In this document: one piece after another, positions 1 to 15,999 of the stretch
How positions within the stretch are numbered: the stretch's first letter is position 1
Layout of the letters: each line of letters starts with the position of its first letter
NCBI GenBank assembly: GCA_964023275.1
Contig: OZ029914.1
Location: 36,506,424 to 36,570,423 of the forward strand
Length of the DNA: 64,000 bases
Reading direction: 5' to 3'
DNA from: Norana najaformis
Lineage: Eukaryota; Annelida; Clitellata; Crassiclitellata; Hormogastridae
Program-made: the position numbers and the translations under genes
The notes under the pieces: generated by a model
The model's input: only the letters and a program-made list of their open reading frames with translations
What the model was told of the DNA's origin: nothing
The model's database searches: none

Positions 1-407
1 AAGACAACTGGCTGAATGGCAGCTCCAGCACAGTCGCTTACTGATGTAATGCAATGTACTGATGGCAGACAAAAGAGCAAAGGTGATGTTGACATGGCAT
101 TGTCGCTGCGCAACCACCTACACAACCACCCTCTTAGTGTTTTCACTAATTCCTGCACTAAGAAGATCCATGTATCCTATTTTATGATATTTCTCATCAA
201 CTACCAATGACGTTTCTTATGCAAATTCAACTGCAAGAAGGCATGATTAAGAACTTCATCTTGAAAATCGATAAATTAAGATTATTACCAAATTCAGTAC
301 CTCATTGAAAGGCACAATATAGTCAGGCGCAGTCGAGCCTTGTTATAAACATCAACCGTTCATTGCATGCACTCGTTTCATGGATGTAAATAGGCATATT
401 TATTTCC
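1..407. other. Left flank, no gene seen
   Basis: AT-rich sequence with only short, unsupported open frames. It is the pre-insertion flank of the LTR element that starts at 413. I see no repeat or RNA gene in it. Confidence 0.5.
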
Positions 408-412
408 TAGGG
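408..412. repeat. Left target-site duplication TAGGG
   Basis: The five bases TAGGG lie directly before the 5' LTR and recur directly after the 3' LTR at 7314-7318. A 5-bp duplication is normal for Ty3/gypsy-type integrases and shows that the element between them is one insertion. Confidence 0.9.
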
Positions 413-881
413 TGTCACGGCCAAGATCAGCAGTCAGCATGAAGGCGATTACAACACCCGCCTGAGGTCGCCGTTATGCCATCGGAGAACAGGCGAGGGT
501 CTTCGATGAGCCTCTCTGGGGATAGAGACCTGAATCCCCCACAGACTCTGACAGCGACAGCGAGGGACATGTATAGAGACAGCGGTATAGTCGTGAATAG
601 ACACCCCGTATACATCCAACGATCCCAGGGGAAGGGGACCATGTTCGGCGGACTTGTATAAAAGGGGCGTTGCGCTCATGCGAGGGAAAATTAAGATTCG
701 AACAGAGATCGGACAGAATACAGCAGTGAACACGAGATAAGAAGAACTGACTGGATCGAACGATAACTTTCTTTCGCTAATTTCATTAATTATTATATTC
801 TTTATTAAAATATCGCTTCGCACTAAGCGAACCCATCACGTCTTGTTCCTGCTACACCAGAGGGGAATCAAGGACGTGACA
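413..881 (+). repeat. 5' LTR
   Basis: 469 bp, beginning TGTCACG and ending CGTGACA, a perfect 7-bp terminal inverted repeat with the canonical TG...CA ends. It carries TATAAAAGG at 657-665 and an ATTAAA polyadenylation-like signal at 804-809. It matches the 3' LTR at 6845-7313. Confidence 0.95.
657..665 (+). promoter_or_regulatory. LTR TATA box
   Basis: TATAAAAGG lies about 245 bp into the LTR, upstream of the presumed R region. The same motif is in the 3' LTR at 7089-7097. It is the likely RNA polymerase II core promoter of the element; the cap site was not determined. Confidence 0.7.
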
Positions 882-884
882 TCT

Positions 885-902
885 TGGTGGCAGCGGCGAG
901 AT
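885..902 (+). other. Primer binding site candidate
   Basis: TGGTGGCAGCGGCGAGAT starts three bases after the 5' LTR. It begins with TGG, the complement of a tRNA 3' CCA end, as expected for a minus-strand primer site. I cannot assign the tRNA from memory with confidence. Confidence 0.6.
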
Positions 903-1416
903 AAAGATCAAGATCAAGATCGAGACGAGGAAGGTGGTCGTTCTACAACAGCGAGCCTGACTCGAAAGAGTGCGAAGTGATCGTCGGAGCCTTGTCGTTC
1001 GGAAAAGAAAACGGTGACGTTCGCCAACTCAGCGAGGACAGTGACCCGTGCGTACTTGGTACGTCAGATTCGGTCGATTGTTCATCCGGAGGGAAAGCGG
1101 CGAGAGCGTCATCTGGAGAACACGCGGAGGAAAGCGGAACAGCTGACAAAGAAAGAACTGGGAAGCGGCGGCCTAAAGATCTATGACGACTGGTGGACAA
1201 GGACGCAAAACCAGACGAGATTCCAGTCAACATATCAAGAACATCGCACCACGTACGGGCAGGTAGGACCCTTTGTTTGTTGACTGGGGGCGGATTAAGA
1301 AGGTGGGAAAATCACGGGCTAAGGATTGGCTGCTGCAAACACTGCTGGTTGTTTTTGTCGAAAGCGTATCTATACGCTTGGCTTTCTGATGGGAGTTGAT
1401 TCTGCAAAACCTTCAG

Positions 1417-1535
1417 TGCATTTGACTTCGTTTCCTTGATTGCATTCGACTTCCTTTTGTTTGGTTGCATTCGACTTTTTTTTGTTGGGTTGTATTCAAC
1501 TTCCTTTTGTTTGGTTGCACTCGACTTCTTTTCGG
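1417..1535 (+). repeat. Leader tandem repeat, about 31 bp x 4
   Basis: In the untranslated leader just before gag, a unit containing TGCATTCGACTTCCTTTTG recurs about four times with changes. It lies between the primer site and the gag start. Function is unknown; it could be a replication-slippage product. Confidence 0.65.
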
Positions 1536-1563
1536 TTTTTATTTATTTTTTCTTCTGTTGTAA

Positions 1564-6705
<5,142 letters not shown>

Positions 6706-6836
6706 ATACATGTCTATATTTGTATGTTTTTTCTTTTGTTCTGGGAACATCGACGTCACGTGCAACTGATCCTGGATGACTGTGCCTGGAGCTGTGACGA
6801 TGCAACGCTCAGCGATCGTCGTCATCGTCTTGTGAT

Positions 6837-6844
6837 GGAAGGAA
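6837..6844 (+). other. Short polypurine tract
   Basis: GGAAGGAA directly abuts the 3' LTR, the position expected for the plus-strand primer. It is short, so this assignment rests mainly on location. Confidence 0.5.
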
Positions 6845-7313
6845 TGTCACGGCCAAGATCAGCAGTCAGCATGAAGGCGATTACAACACCCGCCTGAGGT
6901 CGCCGTTATGCCATCGGAGAACAGGCGAGGGTCTTCGATGAGCCTCTCTGGGGATAGAGACCTGAATCCCCCACAGACTCTGACAGCGACAGCGAGGGAC
7001 ATGTATAGAGACAGCGGTATAGTCGTGAATAGACACCCCGTATACATCCAACGATCCCAGGGGAAGGGGACCATGTTCGGCGGACTTGTATAAAAGGGGC
7101 GTTGCGCTCATGCGAGGGAAAATTAAGATTCGAACAGAGATCGGACAGAATACAGCAGTGAACACGAGATAAGAAGAACTGACTGGATCGAACGATAACT
7201 TTCTTTCGCTAATTTCATTAATTATTATATTCTTTATTAAAATATCGCTTCGCACTAAGCGAACCCATCACGTCTTGTTCCTGCTACACCAGAGGGGAAT
7301 CAAGGACGTGACA
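6845..7313 (+). repeat. 3' LTR
   Basis: 469 bp with the same ends, TATA box and polyadenylation-like signal as the 5' LTR. No mismatch was noticed on reading the two side by side. It is followed at 7314 by TAGGG, the right copy of the target duplication. Confidence 0.95.
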
Positions 7314-7318
7314 TAGGG
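7314..7318. repeat. Right target-site duplication TAGGG
   Basis: Second copy of the 5-bp target duplication, abutting the 3' LTR. Confidence 0.9.
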
Positions 7319-8099
7319 TTTCCAGCTATAATGAATAAAAAGCAAAATCAATTTAATATAAACCAACTCTGGATGTCCAGCGGTTGATTCAAATCCTGCG
7401 AAAAATAAATCCAGACTTTTCCCAAATTTTGAAATTCCTAGAGCTACCAACAAAAAACGTTGACCAACTATAATATCTTTAGAAAGTCAAACAACTGCTG
7501 AAAATTGTACTTGTCTGATAAATTTAAAAACTGCAAAAAGGGCCTTAAAATATAGAGAAAAATACATAAGATCAATACTAAATTATAATAACAGTTTTGT
7601 TTATCACCGACACGTTTGAATAAGCAAGAAAATAAAGATAAAAATAAGATAAACTGGATATCGTCCACGTTCGATGATTATCAATAGTTTTCTTACCTTG
7701 GCTTTTAATATACAAGAAAACCAACCCACACTTGAAAAAGTTTTAGTAAATTCGTCTTTTCTGCGTTTGCTCAGCTATAAACCAATGGTCAGGAGATAAT
7801 TGTTGTTGCTAAACAGCCGAGTTTATTTCTAGTAGTATTTAGATGAAATTGACAAAAATATTGCCCGATTTCCAATTTAGGCTTTTATCCAACCGTTGGC
7901 GTGCAGTATTAGCACTTCTTTTTCTAACGGTTCTGTTTTCGCAGATGCAAAGGCAGAAATGGCAATTCTCTTTATAAATTTAAAGAAAGAATGAAAATAA
8001 TAAATTTCGTACCTATTTAGGTCCTTCCTTATTTTTCCAAATATCTGACCTATTAACCACGTCAGGCTGAAGAAATATATTAATGGCATTTGAGAGGAG
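7319..8099. other. Noncoding AT-rich stretch
   Basis: No convincing coding region, repeat or RNA gene is seen; open frames are short and of low complexity. Confidence 0.45.
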
Positions 8100-8109
8100 G
8101 TGTTACAGA

Positions 8110-8395
8110 GGGATATTACGCAAAAGTTGGCAATAGAAACTCACAAACACTGAGGTGCGAAGATTGTGGGTTGGAGACTTCTCCAGAATGGATAACCTCA
8201 GGATGGTCAAACAAGTTGTATTTTGGAATGATGGATGGCGGTAGGATCAGATGTAGACCGAATTGAGGATGGCTGGATGACGTCAGAGACTGGTACAGGA
8301 CAGATGAGCACACCCTGCGTCTGTTGTCAAAGGACAGTGCACGGTGGAAATCTACAGTGAGGCGTGCAATCGACACCAACGGTCGTTGAACCAAT
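8110..8395 (+). mobile_element. LINE ORF2 3' end, decayed (RTE-like)
   Basis: Plus-strand translation gives, across frame changes, a basic segment (MDNLRMVKQVVFW), then WLDDVRDW, then ARWKSTVRRAIDTNGR and a stop. This order is the usual tail of a non-LTR retrotransposon ORF2, in which a WxDDxxxW segment precedes a DRxxWRxxVRxxxDTxGR-like end. An internal stop and frameshifts show it is dead. Clade assignment is from memory and tentative. Confidence 0.55.
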
Positions 8396-8399
8396 GCAC

Positions 8400-9600
8400 C
8401 TAAAGAAGAAAAGAAGAAATTTTACCTGCACTTAAGTAACAGCAGTTGACTTTAAAACCACAACAGGAGAAAGAATGCTGCGCTGAGGCGATTTTACAAG
8501 AATGCGTAAAAATCTATTACAAACTTATCATATGCCTAGGCCTACTAAAACACTAAAATGTTAGGACACAGTTTGTTAGATCAATATTTAGTATTAGACC
8601 TAGTTCTTCTTGGACGCGATTAATGTGTAAACATGCAAATATTATTCTGCACCTTGTCAGGATTACTATACCTTATTTTAGCTAAAACCGGTATGACAAA
8701 TTCTAAGAAAAGTACACCAGTATTGTGTCAATCTAAGCACTCTGGCTAGGAACGTTGGCCTATACACACTACAACGATTTCAAAGTTACTGCATTTACAT
8801 TTTAACACATTTCGAACGTATGAGGAGCCCTGTGATCAGTGGACCATATATCTATTGAAGAGAGCCGACGTTTCTCCTCTCAACATAGAAAGAGGACAAT
8901 ATTCTATTTTCATCTTTTATCTCGGGTGAGGCTAAAATTCAACTATGCCAAATAACACTCAGATCGTCTTCTGTCGGGTCTTCTGCACTGTGAAGGTTCT
9001 CATCCTTTGGCACTTTGTTTTTTCCGTGTTTGATAGTGGATATGCTTCATCTGTGACTCTAAGTTGCAGGCTTACTTTTCCAATGATTGGGCAGTTGGAA
9101 ACCATAACTGAATCCCATGGTTGCCGACTGTCAGTAAATTTGCGAAAATTACACTGGTCAACATGATTCTTGCTTCCTTATTATATTCTGGTGATTCTAG
9201 TAGTGCTCCAGTCGCTGATTTCAGGAACAAACACGGAATTTCTCAATCACGTAAGGTTTTTGTGAAATTGCCGCAAATTTGCGTCATAATGGTTTCCATT
9301 GATAATCGTAATTAACCTATTACTAGTGTTTCTGTGATAATTTTGATATACCTTCTCGTACTAATAGGTACTAATAATGTAAGTGACGTAATAATATATT
9401 TATTATATCACTAACATAATTGGGGATCACCTAATTGGGGATCACCATTATGGTAATATTTTCCTGCTTTTCAAACGTTAAAGTATCGTGCTGAGTCCAA
9501 AATGTATCGTAAATGCATCAACAGCCCGGATACGTTTTGTTACATCTGCGGTGAGTTCAATTTGAAATTTCAAATGAAGACAATGACTCCGCTTATTAAG
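8400..9600. other. Noncoding AT-rich stretch
   Basis: No gene, tRNA or clear repeat was recognised. Short open frames around 8945-9315 show no domain. Confidence 0.4.
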
Positions 9601-9614
9601 AAAGCATATAAACT

Positions 9615-10965
9615 ATTTTTGTAATTGTAATTTGAGATTTATAAAGCGCCTCTTAGAGGATAAATTCAACAGAGGTGCTTCCGATCCGATAAAGTAAAAT
9701 CACTGTTGAACAGTACAGTCTTCAGGCGCCTGCGGAACACTGAGAGGGGGAGAGAAAGAAGCTCAAGTCGCAATTCTCGAGGGAGACGATTCCAGCAAGT
9801 GGGACCAACGTAGGCAAAGCTTCTGGACTGGGCCGCAGCGGTACGCATGCGAGGGACAAACAGGAGATCTTGAGTGGCCGAGCGAAGGTTGCTACGGCCC
9901 GGCAACGAGGAGGCCAAAGTGCAGAAGTCCATGAGGTAAAGGGGAGCAGAGCCAACAACACAATTGCGCATGAGGGAGAGGATCTTAAAGTGGACACGCT
10001 GCTGGACGGGGAGCCAGTGAAGAGTGTCACGAATATAAGACGAGATATGGCCATACTTTGGAATGCCCCCTATGAGACGAGCAGCAGAGTTGAGCACAGA
10101 TTGTAGCTTAGCAGTATTGGCAAGCGATAGGCTGGTAAAGATGGCGTTCCCAAAGTCAACCCTGGTGCAAATGAGGGCATGGACCACCGTGGAGATAGCG
10201 TGAAAGGAAAGAGCACGGCGAATGGTACGGAGCTGACGAAGATGGTAAAAGCCAGAGCGAGAGACGCTGTTAAAATGAGCAGACAGGGAAAGCTCCTGAT
10301 CCAGTACAACCCCGAGATCCCGGACCGTAGTAGAGAAAGAGATTTCTGGAAATCTTTGGCGTAAGGAGGAGAGATCGATCTTGGCGAGCTGTAAGCGGCC
10401 ACCAAGCCAGATGAACTAGGTCTTATTACAGTTCAAGCAGAGGCGATTGGAGGACATCCATAGGTCAAGAAAAGATGTGGCATCGAGAATCCTCTGGACA
10501 AGGGCAGGGGCTGCCTCCGCCGGACCATGGGCATAAGCCTGGGTGTCGTCTGCATACTGAAGGACGGCAACACTCAGTGGGAGGAAGGTCCGAACTAGAT
10601 CAGAGGTATATAAAATAGAGAGGAGCTAGGACGGAACCCTGGGAAGACCAAAAATACGGGAGACCAAGGGGACCGCGAGGGCCCAAAAACGACAGATTGA
10701 AGGCGGTCGGAGAGGAATGACCGAAACCAGGCGAGGGCAGAGCCTGTGATACCAAATGAAATCTCCAAACGCTCTAATAAGATGGAATGATCAACGGTAT
10801 CGAAAGCAGCACTTACATCGAAAAGGGCCAGAAGGGTGACATGCCTGCAATCAATAGCCCCAAAAACGTCAGTAAGAAGGCGAGTCATAAGTGATTCGGT
10901 GGAATGGTATTTCCTGAACCCAGACTGAAGAGGAGCAAAGTTGGTGATCAGGGTAAAGGTTGAGC
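9615..10965 (-). mobile_element. 5'-truncated CR1/L2-like LINE, RT to 3' end
   Basis: Read on the minus strand from 10965, the frame enters the RT at PLQSGFRKYHSTES. It then shows LFDVSAAFDTVDH and a QYADDTQAYAHG catalytic box near 10525-10560, and ends with the C-terminal block DTLHWLPVQQRVHFKI and CWNRLPRELR. At least one frameshift lies near 10640, with an in-frame stop beside it, and a further stop is near 10420. The 3' end carries a GCGCTTTATAAAT motif and an ATTACA-like tail at about 9615-9630, typical of L2/CR1-type elements. Endonuclease and ORF1 are absent. A shorter sister copy is at 40807-41249. Confidence 0.85.
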
Positions 10966-11123
10966 ACCTCATATCTGTTGTACATCTTGCGCAGTCAATC
11001 TCAGAGCATGGATTATTGGTTCTCGGCCGTCTATGCCGTTTGCCGTTCCAATGATATGAAGCGAGCAGAAAGATCACATTTCAGACTGTTGCTTCTGTTT
11101 AGTAAATGTTTTCTGTTTAGCAA

Positions 11124-11166
11124 ATGAGGATTTAATCGTTTTTATAAAAAACGATTAAATCCTCAT
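11124..11166. repeat. Perfect 20-bp-stem hairpin
   Basis: ATGAGGATTTAATCGTTTTT is followed by three bases and then its exact reverse complement. The structure could form a cruciform or RNA hairpin. No gene is adjacent. It resembles the palindromic core of a miniature element, but no flanking duplication was found. Confidence 0.9.
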
Positions 11167-11818
11167 GCCGCTTGCGAAGTATACACAGAAACTTTAGTTC
11201 CTTGTGCCAGCACATTCCTTCCATGAAGCCGAGAGCCCAGCAATTCCACTTAACTTTTTCATACATTTAAGTCCCTGACTAGGTCATTTAAATGAGGTTG
11301 AGTTATGAAATGAGGCTTTCAGCATTCCAATGGTTGGAAATCAGGATCATTGGGGTTTTCTGTTTCTTCTGTCAGATGTGTGTTTCTGCAAAGATGTCGT
11401 CGAAGGATTGTTTGGAGCACCTGGTTGCCAATACGATCCGCAAGAATGGCAACTGTTCATCGATTCATCGAGTTGAAGCCTTAAAGCAGTTTTATTACAC
11501 AATGGGAATATATGTCCATCAATACCTGTGAACATGAAAGAGAGATTATAATATAAAGCTGTTACTGTCACCTATCCAGTACAGTAAGCATAACATACTT
11601 CTTTCCAATTACTCTAATTTTCTGCTTTTGGAAACGTGCAGACTTGGACGGCATTCAGGAAACTTCTTTGAATTTATTTCTTTACTTGTAACTTTGTAAG
11701 GATAAATTACGCTTAGTATCACTTATGAAGTGATTCAAGTGATAATAGTGAGTTGGCAAGACAGACCTTTTGTGATAGGTGATCCCAAATACGATACCTA
11801 CGGAGCTGGAGACAAGTG

Positions 11819-11820
<2 letters not shown>
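11167..11820. other. Noncoding stretch
   Basis: Short open frames on both strands near 11292-11571 show no recognisable domain. No repeat was identified. Confidence 0.4.

Positions 11821-11850
<30 letters not shown>
11821..11850. repeat. (AT)n microsatellite
   Basis: About 30 bp of uninterrupted AT dinucleotide. Confidence 0.95.
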
Positions 11851-12424
<574 letters not shown>

Positions 12425-12639
12425 GAAACTATATTCTAGCAGCAAGCTAGTATCAGAAGAACGCGACAGTCTATGAGGGTGATATGGAGTTAGGAATGTA
12501 TTAAGATATGATCAAAGGTCGGTTTTCTGTGACTCGAATGTCAAGCAAGCAAGCTTAAACTAATACGCCATTCAAAAGGAAGCCAGAAGTTCACGAAGGG
12601 GATATAGTGCTTGATAAAGAAGAAGAACGCGTTACAATC

Positions 12640-13335
12640 ATAGGAAGAGAGCTTGAACCTCCTGGAACTTTTTTAGGTTAAAATAGGATATACCATACAA
12701 TACCGCATTCGCATGGTTTAATCGGAAACCAGCAAGTGCACAAGCAACTGTTTTAGCCATGTCACCTTTAAGAGAAAGGCTATTGTGATGAAATGCCCTG
12801 ATGTGGTAGAAATAAGAACTGCAATAGGAGATAGGCCTACGTGCGAAGTCGAACGAGTTATCACTTATGTCACAAGGAGTTTCAATCTTGTCAGATAATT
12901 TGATTGCGGTTCCTGCAAGGCCAACAGGTGAATGTGAAGAGAAAGACTGCATGCTCTTGTAGGTTGTAAAAATGATTGCCACTGACTCATCACAGTTGAT
13001 TGCAAGGCCATTAAAGCAGATTCATATAGCAGAGAGGACAAGCAGAGCTCGAGTTAATTTTTTAGCTGCGGAATCTGTAGCAGAAAGAGCAACGTAGAGT
13101 TGAATGTCATCATGGTATTGGTGGGTCATTGTATTATTATGCATGTGTGCAATTTGACAAAATAGGCGATACAAAGTTTGAAAAGGGGACCAACTGACGC
13201 TCGTACGATGATGGCTGAAAGGAGTCAGAAAGAGGTTGCAGTGACTTCTCAACTAGACAATAGACCGTTGACTGTCTACCGGTGAGTGAACATGCAGAAC
13301 GGAGCATCCCCCGGGGTATCTGTCTTTGCTCCATC
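12640..13335 (-). mobile_element. Decayed CR1-like LINE RT fragment
   Basis: The minus strand from 13335 gives, through several frame changes, a VPFSNFVSPI block, then QYHDDIQLYVALS near 13100-13135. That is a mutated form of the QYADDTQLY catalytic box. Downstream come YHIRAFHHNSLS and ANAVLYGISYFNLKKFQEVQ, the usual C-terminal RT signature. The changed Asp-box context and frame breaks show it is inactive. It is a different subfamily from the 9.6-kb copy. Confidence 0.75.
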
Positions 13336-13614
13336 AGTTTGTTTCATCACGTCTCAGAGAAAAATGTCCAGACATTTATCAGTTATGATTTCGGGGATAT
13401 TCGCAGCACGGGCCCATAGGGAAACTTACATCCAGATATTAAAAACTGTAAAAGCTCCTTTGTAGCCAATACGCATCCAAGTCAAAACAATCGGAAACCT
13501 GTATATAGACAGCCAAGGGCGGTCGAACTTTTTGAATTGTCAACGGCTACTTGAAAAGATAAACGGGTGTAGGTGCACCCGGCGCATTTAAAGATTAAAC
13601 TCCAATCACTTTTT

Positions 13615-13745
13615 ACATGTATACTGTCGATGTGGCTGGCAATTACTGTTACAAAGCGAAGGACATGTTGGAATGGAACCCAGCATATGTCATCATGTCT
13701 TGGCCAAGTCAGATGATAGCTTCCCCTCCTCTGTGTACTTGTCAA
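13615..13745 (-). repeat. Inverted partial copy of the 14.8-kb ORF region
   Basis: 13660-13745 is an inverted copy of about 14774-14860, encoding the TQRRGSYxxTWPRHDDIC segment. 13617-13645 is an inverted copy of about 15300-15335. The two pieces are collinear with the 14.7-15.3 kb block but with the middle deleted, so this is an old inverted duplicate. Confidence 0.7.
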
Positions 13746-13749
13746 GAAT

Positions 13750-14555
13750 TTAAACGAGTATATATTCTCCTTCGTCTGACCGGTCTGTTGTCACCCCAAA
13801 GCATCAGGTTGATCTGTAGTGGTCTGTCCTCAGTTGTTTGCTGTGATTCCTGTGTCACATCCATCAGAAAAGTAAATTACTGTACTTTCTTCACAGAAAG
13901 ATGTTCAATCTTCAGATAATAAAAAAATAATTTCTGAAAGGTGTGCACTATTGATGTTGTATGAATCATGCAGTCACTTATTACACACAGACTAATGCGG
14001 GTCATGCCCTCACCACTGTTGCTATAATATACAACAAATGGATTTAGAGTGGCCTGTGAATTGTCCCAGCGGTGTCCTTGCACACTATCTTGGACAATAA
14101 ATAATTTTCTGTAAAGACGCCAAGAACGATGCACTTCTCAGGTTCAAGACTTTCTTTGAATCACCTTGTGATTTACTGATGAAGTAATTAACTCTTCTGA
14201 TGGATCAGTACTAGAACTAAAAGAACTTTGTTAGTGTGGTCCACCAGTAACCTGACTTTGATTACAATGCGGAATGGCACTTCTTTGCAACATCACTTGG
14301 GAAAGTCCCTGTGATGGTATTGGTGGAACTCTGAATCACCCGGATACACGTGCTAGTCTGCAAGCCACCATCGAGGATCAGATTTAAACCCACATGCTGT
14401 ATATGATTTTGAAACGAAAACATTAAAGGTATCAATTTCCTCAGAATTACAAAAGTCTCAGGTGAACAGCATGTTTGAAAAAGTGGTACAGTGAAGCCAA
14501 GATAATTTATGCGTTTGTCCCAGTGTCAGAGAATATGATAATGATGTGAAGAATA
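13750..14555. other. Noncoding stretch
   Basis: No supported gene or repeat was found in this stretch. Confidence 0.4.
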
Positions 14556-14558
14556 TCT

Positions 14559-14987
14559 TTGGACTCATTTGGAACTGCTGACCCAGTTACTGATATTGAC
14601 GATTGTCACGAACTGGAATATGTCACAGAGGAATCATATCAAGCAGCTGAGGACAGATTGGATGTCACTACCTATCAACCAGGGCAGTATGTGGCAGCAA
14701 TATATGACCAAAAGTGGTACAATGGGGTGACAACAGACCTGTCAGACGAAGGAGAATATATACTCGTCAAATTCATGAAAAGTACACAGAGGAGGGGAAG
14801 CTATCGTATGACTTGGCCACGACATGATGACATATGCCGGGTTCCATTCCAACATATCCTTCGTTTTATGCCAGCACCTCGAGCACGCAGTAATAGCACA
14901 CGTCAGTACCAGCTGGACGATTCAGTATGGAAGACTGTAACAACAAAATTTCCATCTTATGTACAGAAAAACTTTCAAAGTATATGA
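14559..14987 (+). CDS. Hypothetical protein with Tudor/SH3-like C-terminal module (probable fragment)
   Basis: 142 codons ending at a stop at 14987. After an acidic start, residues 38-110 read YQPGQYVAAIYDQKWYNG, a strand-rich middle, then TWPRHDDICRVP. This looks like a Tudor/SH3-type barrel with conserved aromatic and glycine positions. The tail has an SxRQYxLDDxxWxxV pattern. I remember this barrel plus tail as the C-terminal end of many uncharacterised, often transposon-linked, invertebrate proteins, but I cannot name the family. It may be only the last exon of a longer gene. A partial inverted copy lies at 13.6-13.75 kb and a deleted copy at 29.2 kb, so it is part of a duplicated block. 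Confidence 0.5.
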   Translation: MDSFGTADPVTDIDDCHELEYVTEESYQAAEDRLDVTTYQPGQYVAAIYDQKWYNGVTTDLSDEGEYILVKFMKSTQRRGSYRMTWPRHDDICRVPFQHILRFMPAPRARSNSTRQYQLDDSVWKTVTTKFPSYVQKNFQSI

Positions 14988-15780
14988 TGTTGCATGCAAT
15001 AATGACATAATCTTGATATTGTTAGATGTTTGGCAGTTTCACAGAATATTTCATCAAATGTACTTTGATGGACCACCAATTAACACAATTTGGTTCATAA
15101 ATTCACATAAATTACGATAAATATCTGTGTTAACTGCATTTTTACCAATTGATCTATGCCCTGTCACAAAGTGAAATAAAATATAGTATTTTATAACCCA
15201 TTTTTGGAATACTTTTTCTCTTTGACCCCTTGTCAGATTTGGTGAATTTCGACCGCCTACATCCGGGAGATTTGAATAAGTAATCAAGTCAAATTCTGCC
15301 AAGTAATTGCCAGCCAAATAGACAGTATACAATTAAAGATTGAATGCATTGTGGCTGGTACATGTGGAGATATTGATCACTGATTATTGCAAAAAGTTAG
15401 AAATAAGATGAATATTAAGGCACTTTGGACATTTAATTAATTCAGCTGAAATTATAGGACATACGATAATGATAATTATATTTTTGTAATCTGCACAAGA
15501 AACTATAGCATAGAAATAAATCATCTAATTTGATTTAACAGCTTTATAGATATCAATTCTCAAAAAAATGGACATCTCGGTTTCGCAAAATGCCTTCTGA
15601 GGGTGGGGTCACAGAATCAACGATATTGCAGTAATAAATAATGCAGAAACATGTTTGACTTTTCCATCCAATACTTCTTGCAACATGTGGTTAAATTTTC
15701 AGCCTATTCTGAGATGGTCGGGTGGGAGGCATTGGTTGGGTTGACCTCGAAGGACCCAAGTAAATCTGCAGGGACTCTTG
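14988..15780 (+). repeat. 3' part of the duplicated block, copy A
   Basis: Noncoding sequence collinear with 29440-30130 plus 31600-31850. Shared landmarks are TTGTTAGATGTTTGGCAGTTTC at the start and GCCTTCTGAGGGTGGGGTCA near the end. Copy A lacks the 1.47-kb insertion seen in copy B. Confidence 0.8.
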
Positions 15781-15999
15781 GTATTGTACACGCTGTTTAA
15801 CAACTGTGTCTCCATTTAACCATAATTGTTGACTATGTGAGTTCTCAAGTGCCACTTCTACGGTAGCTCATCTTCTTCGTGCACTTTGAGGGATGTGCTT
15901 GAACTTGAAATGATTTCGGACGATTAAGAAACCGACAACTACTCAATAATATTGACATGGCCCTGATTTTAATTACTTTGCGGATAAGTCACGTACTAG

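Noticed and set aside
427-823. Overlapping 71- and 124-residue minus frames, present in both LTRs
   Set aside because: Identical because the LTRs are identical. No domain is seen and the position within LTR control sequence argues against coding.
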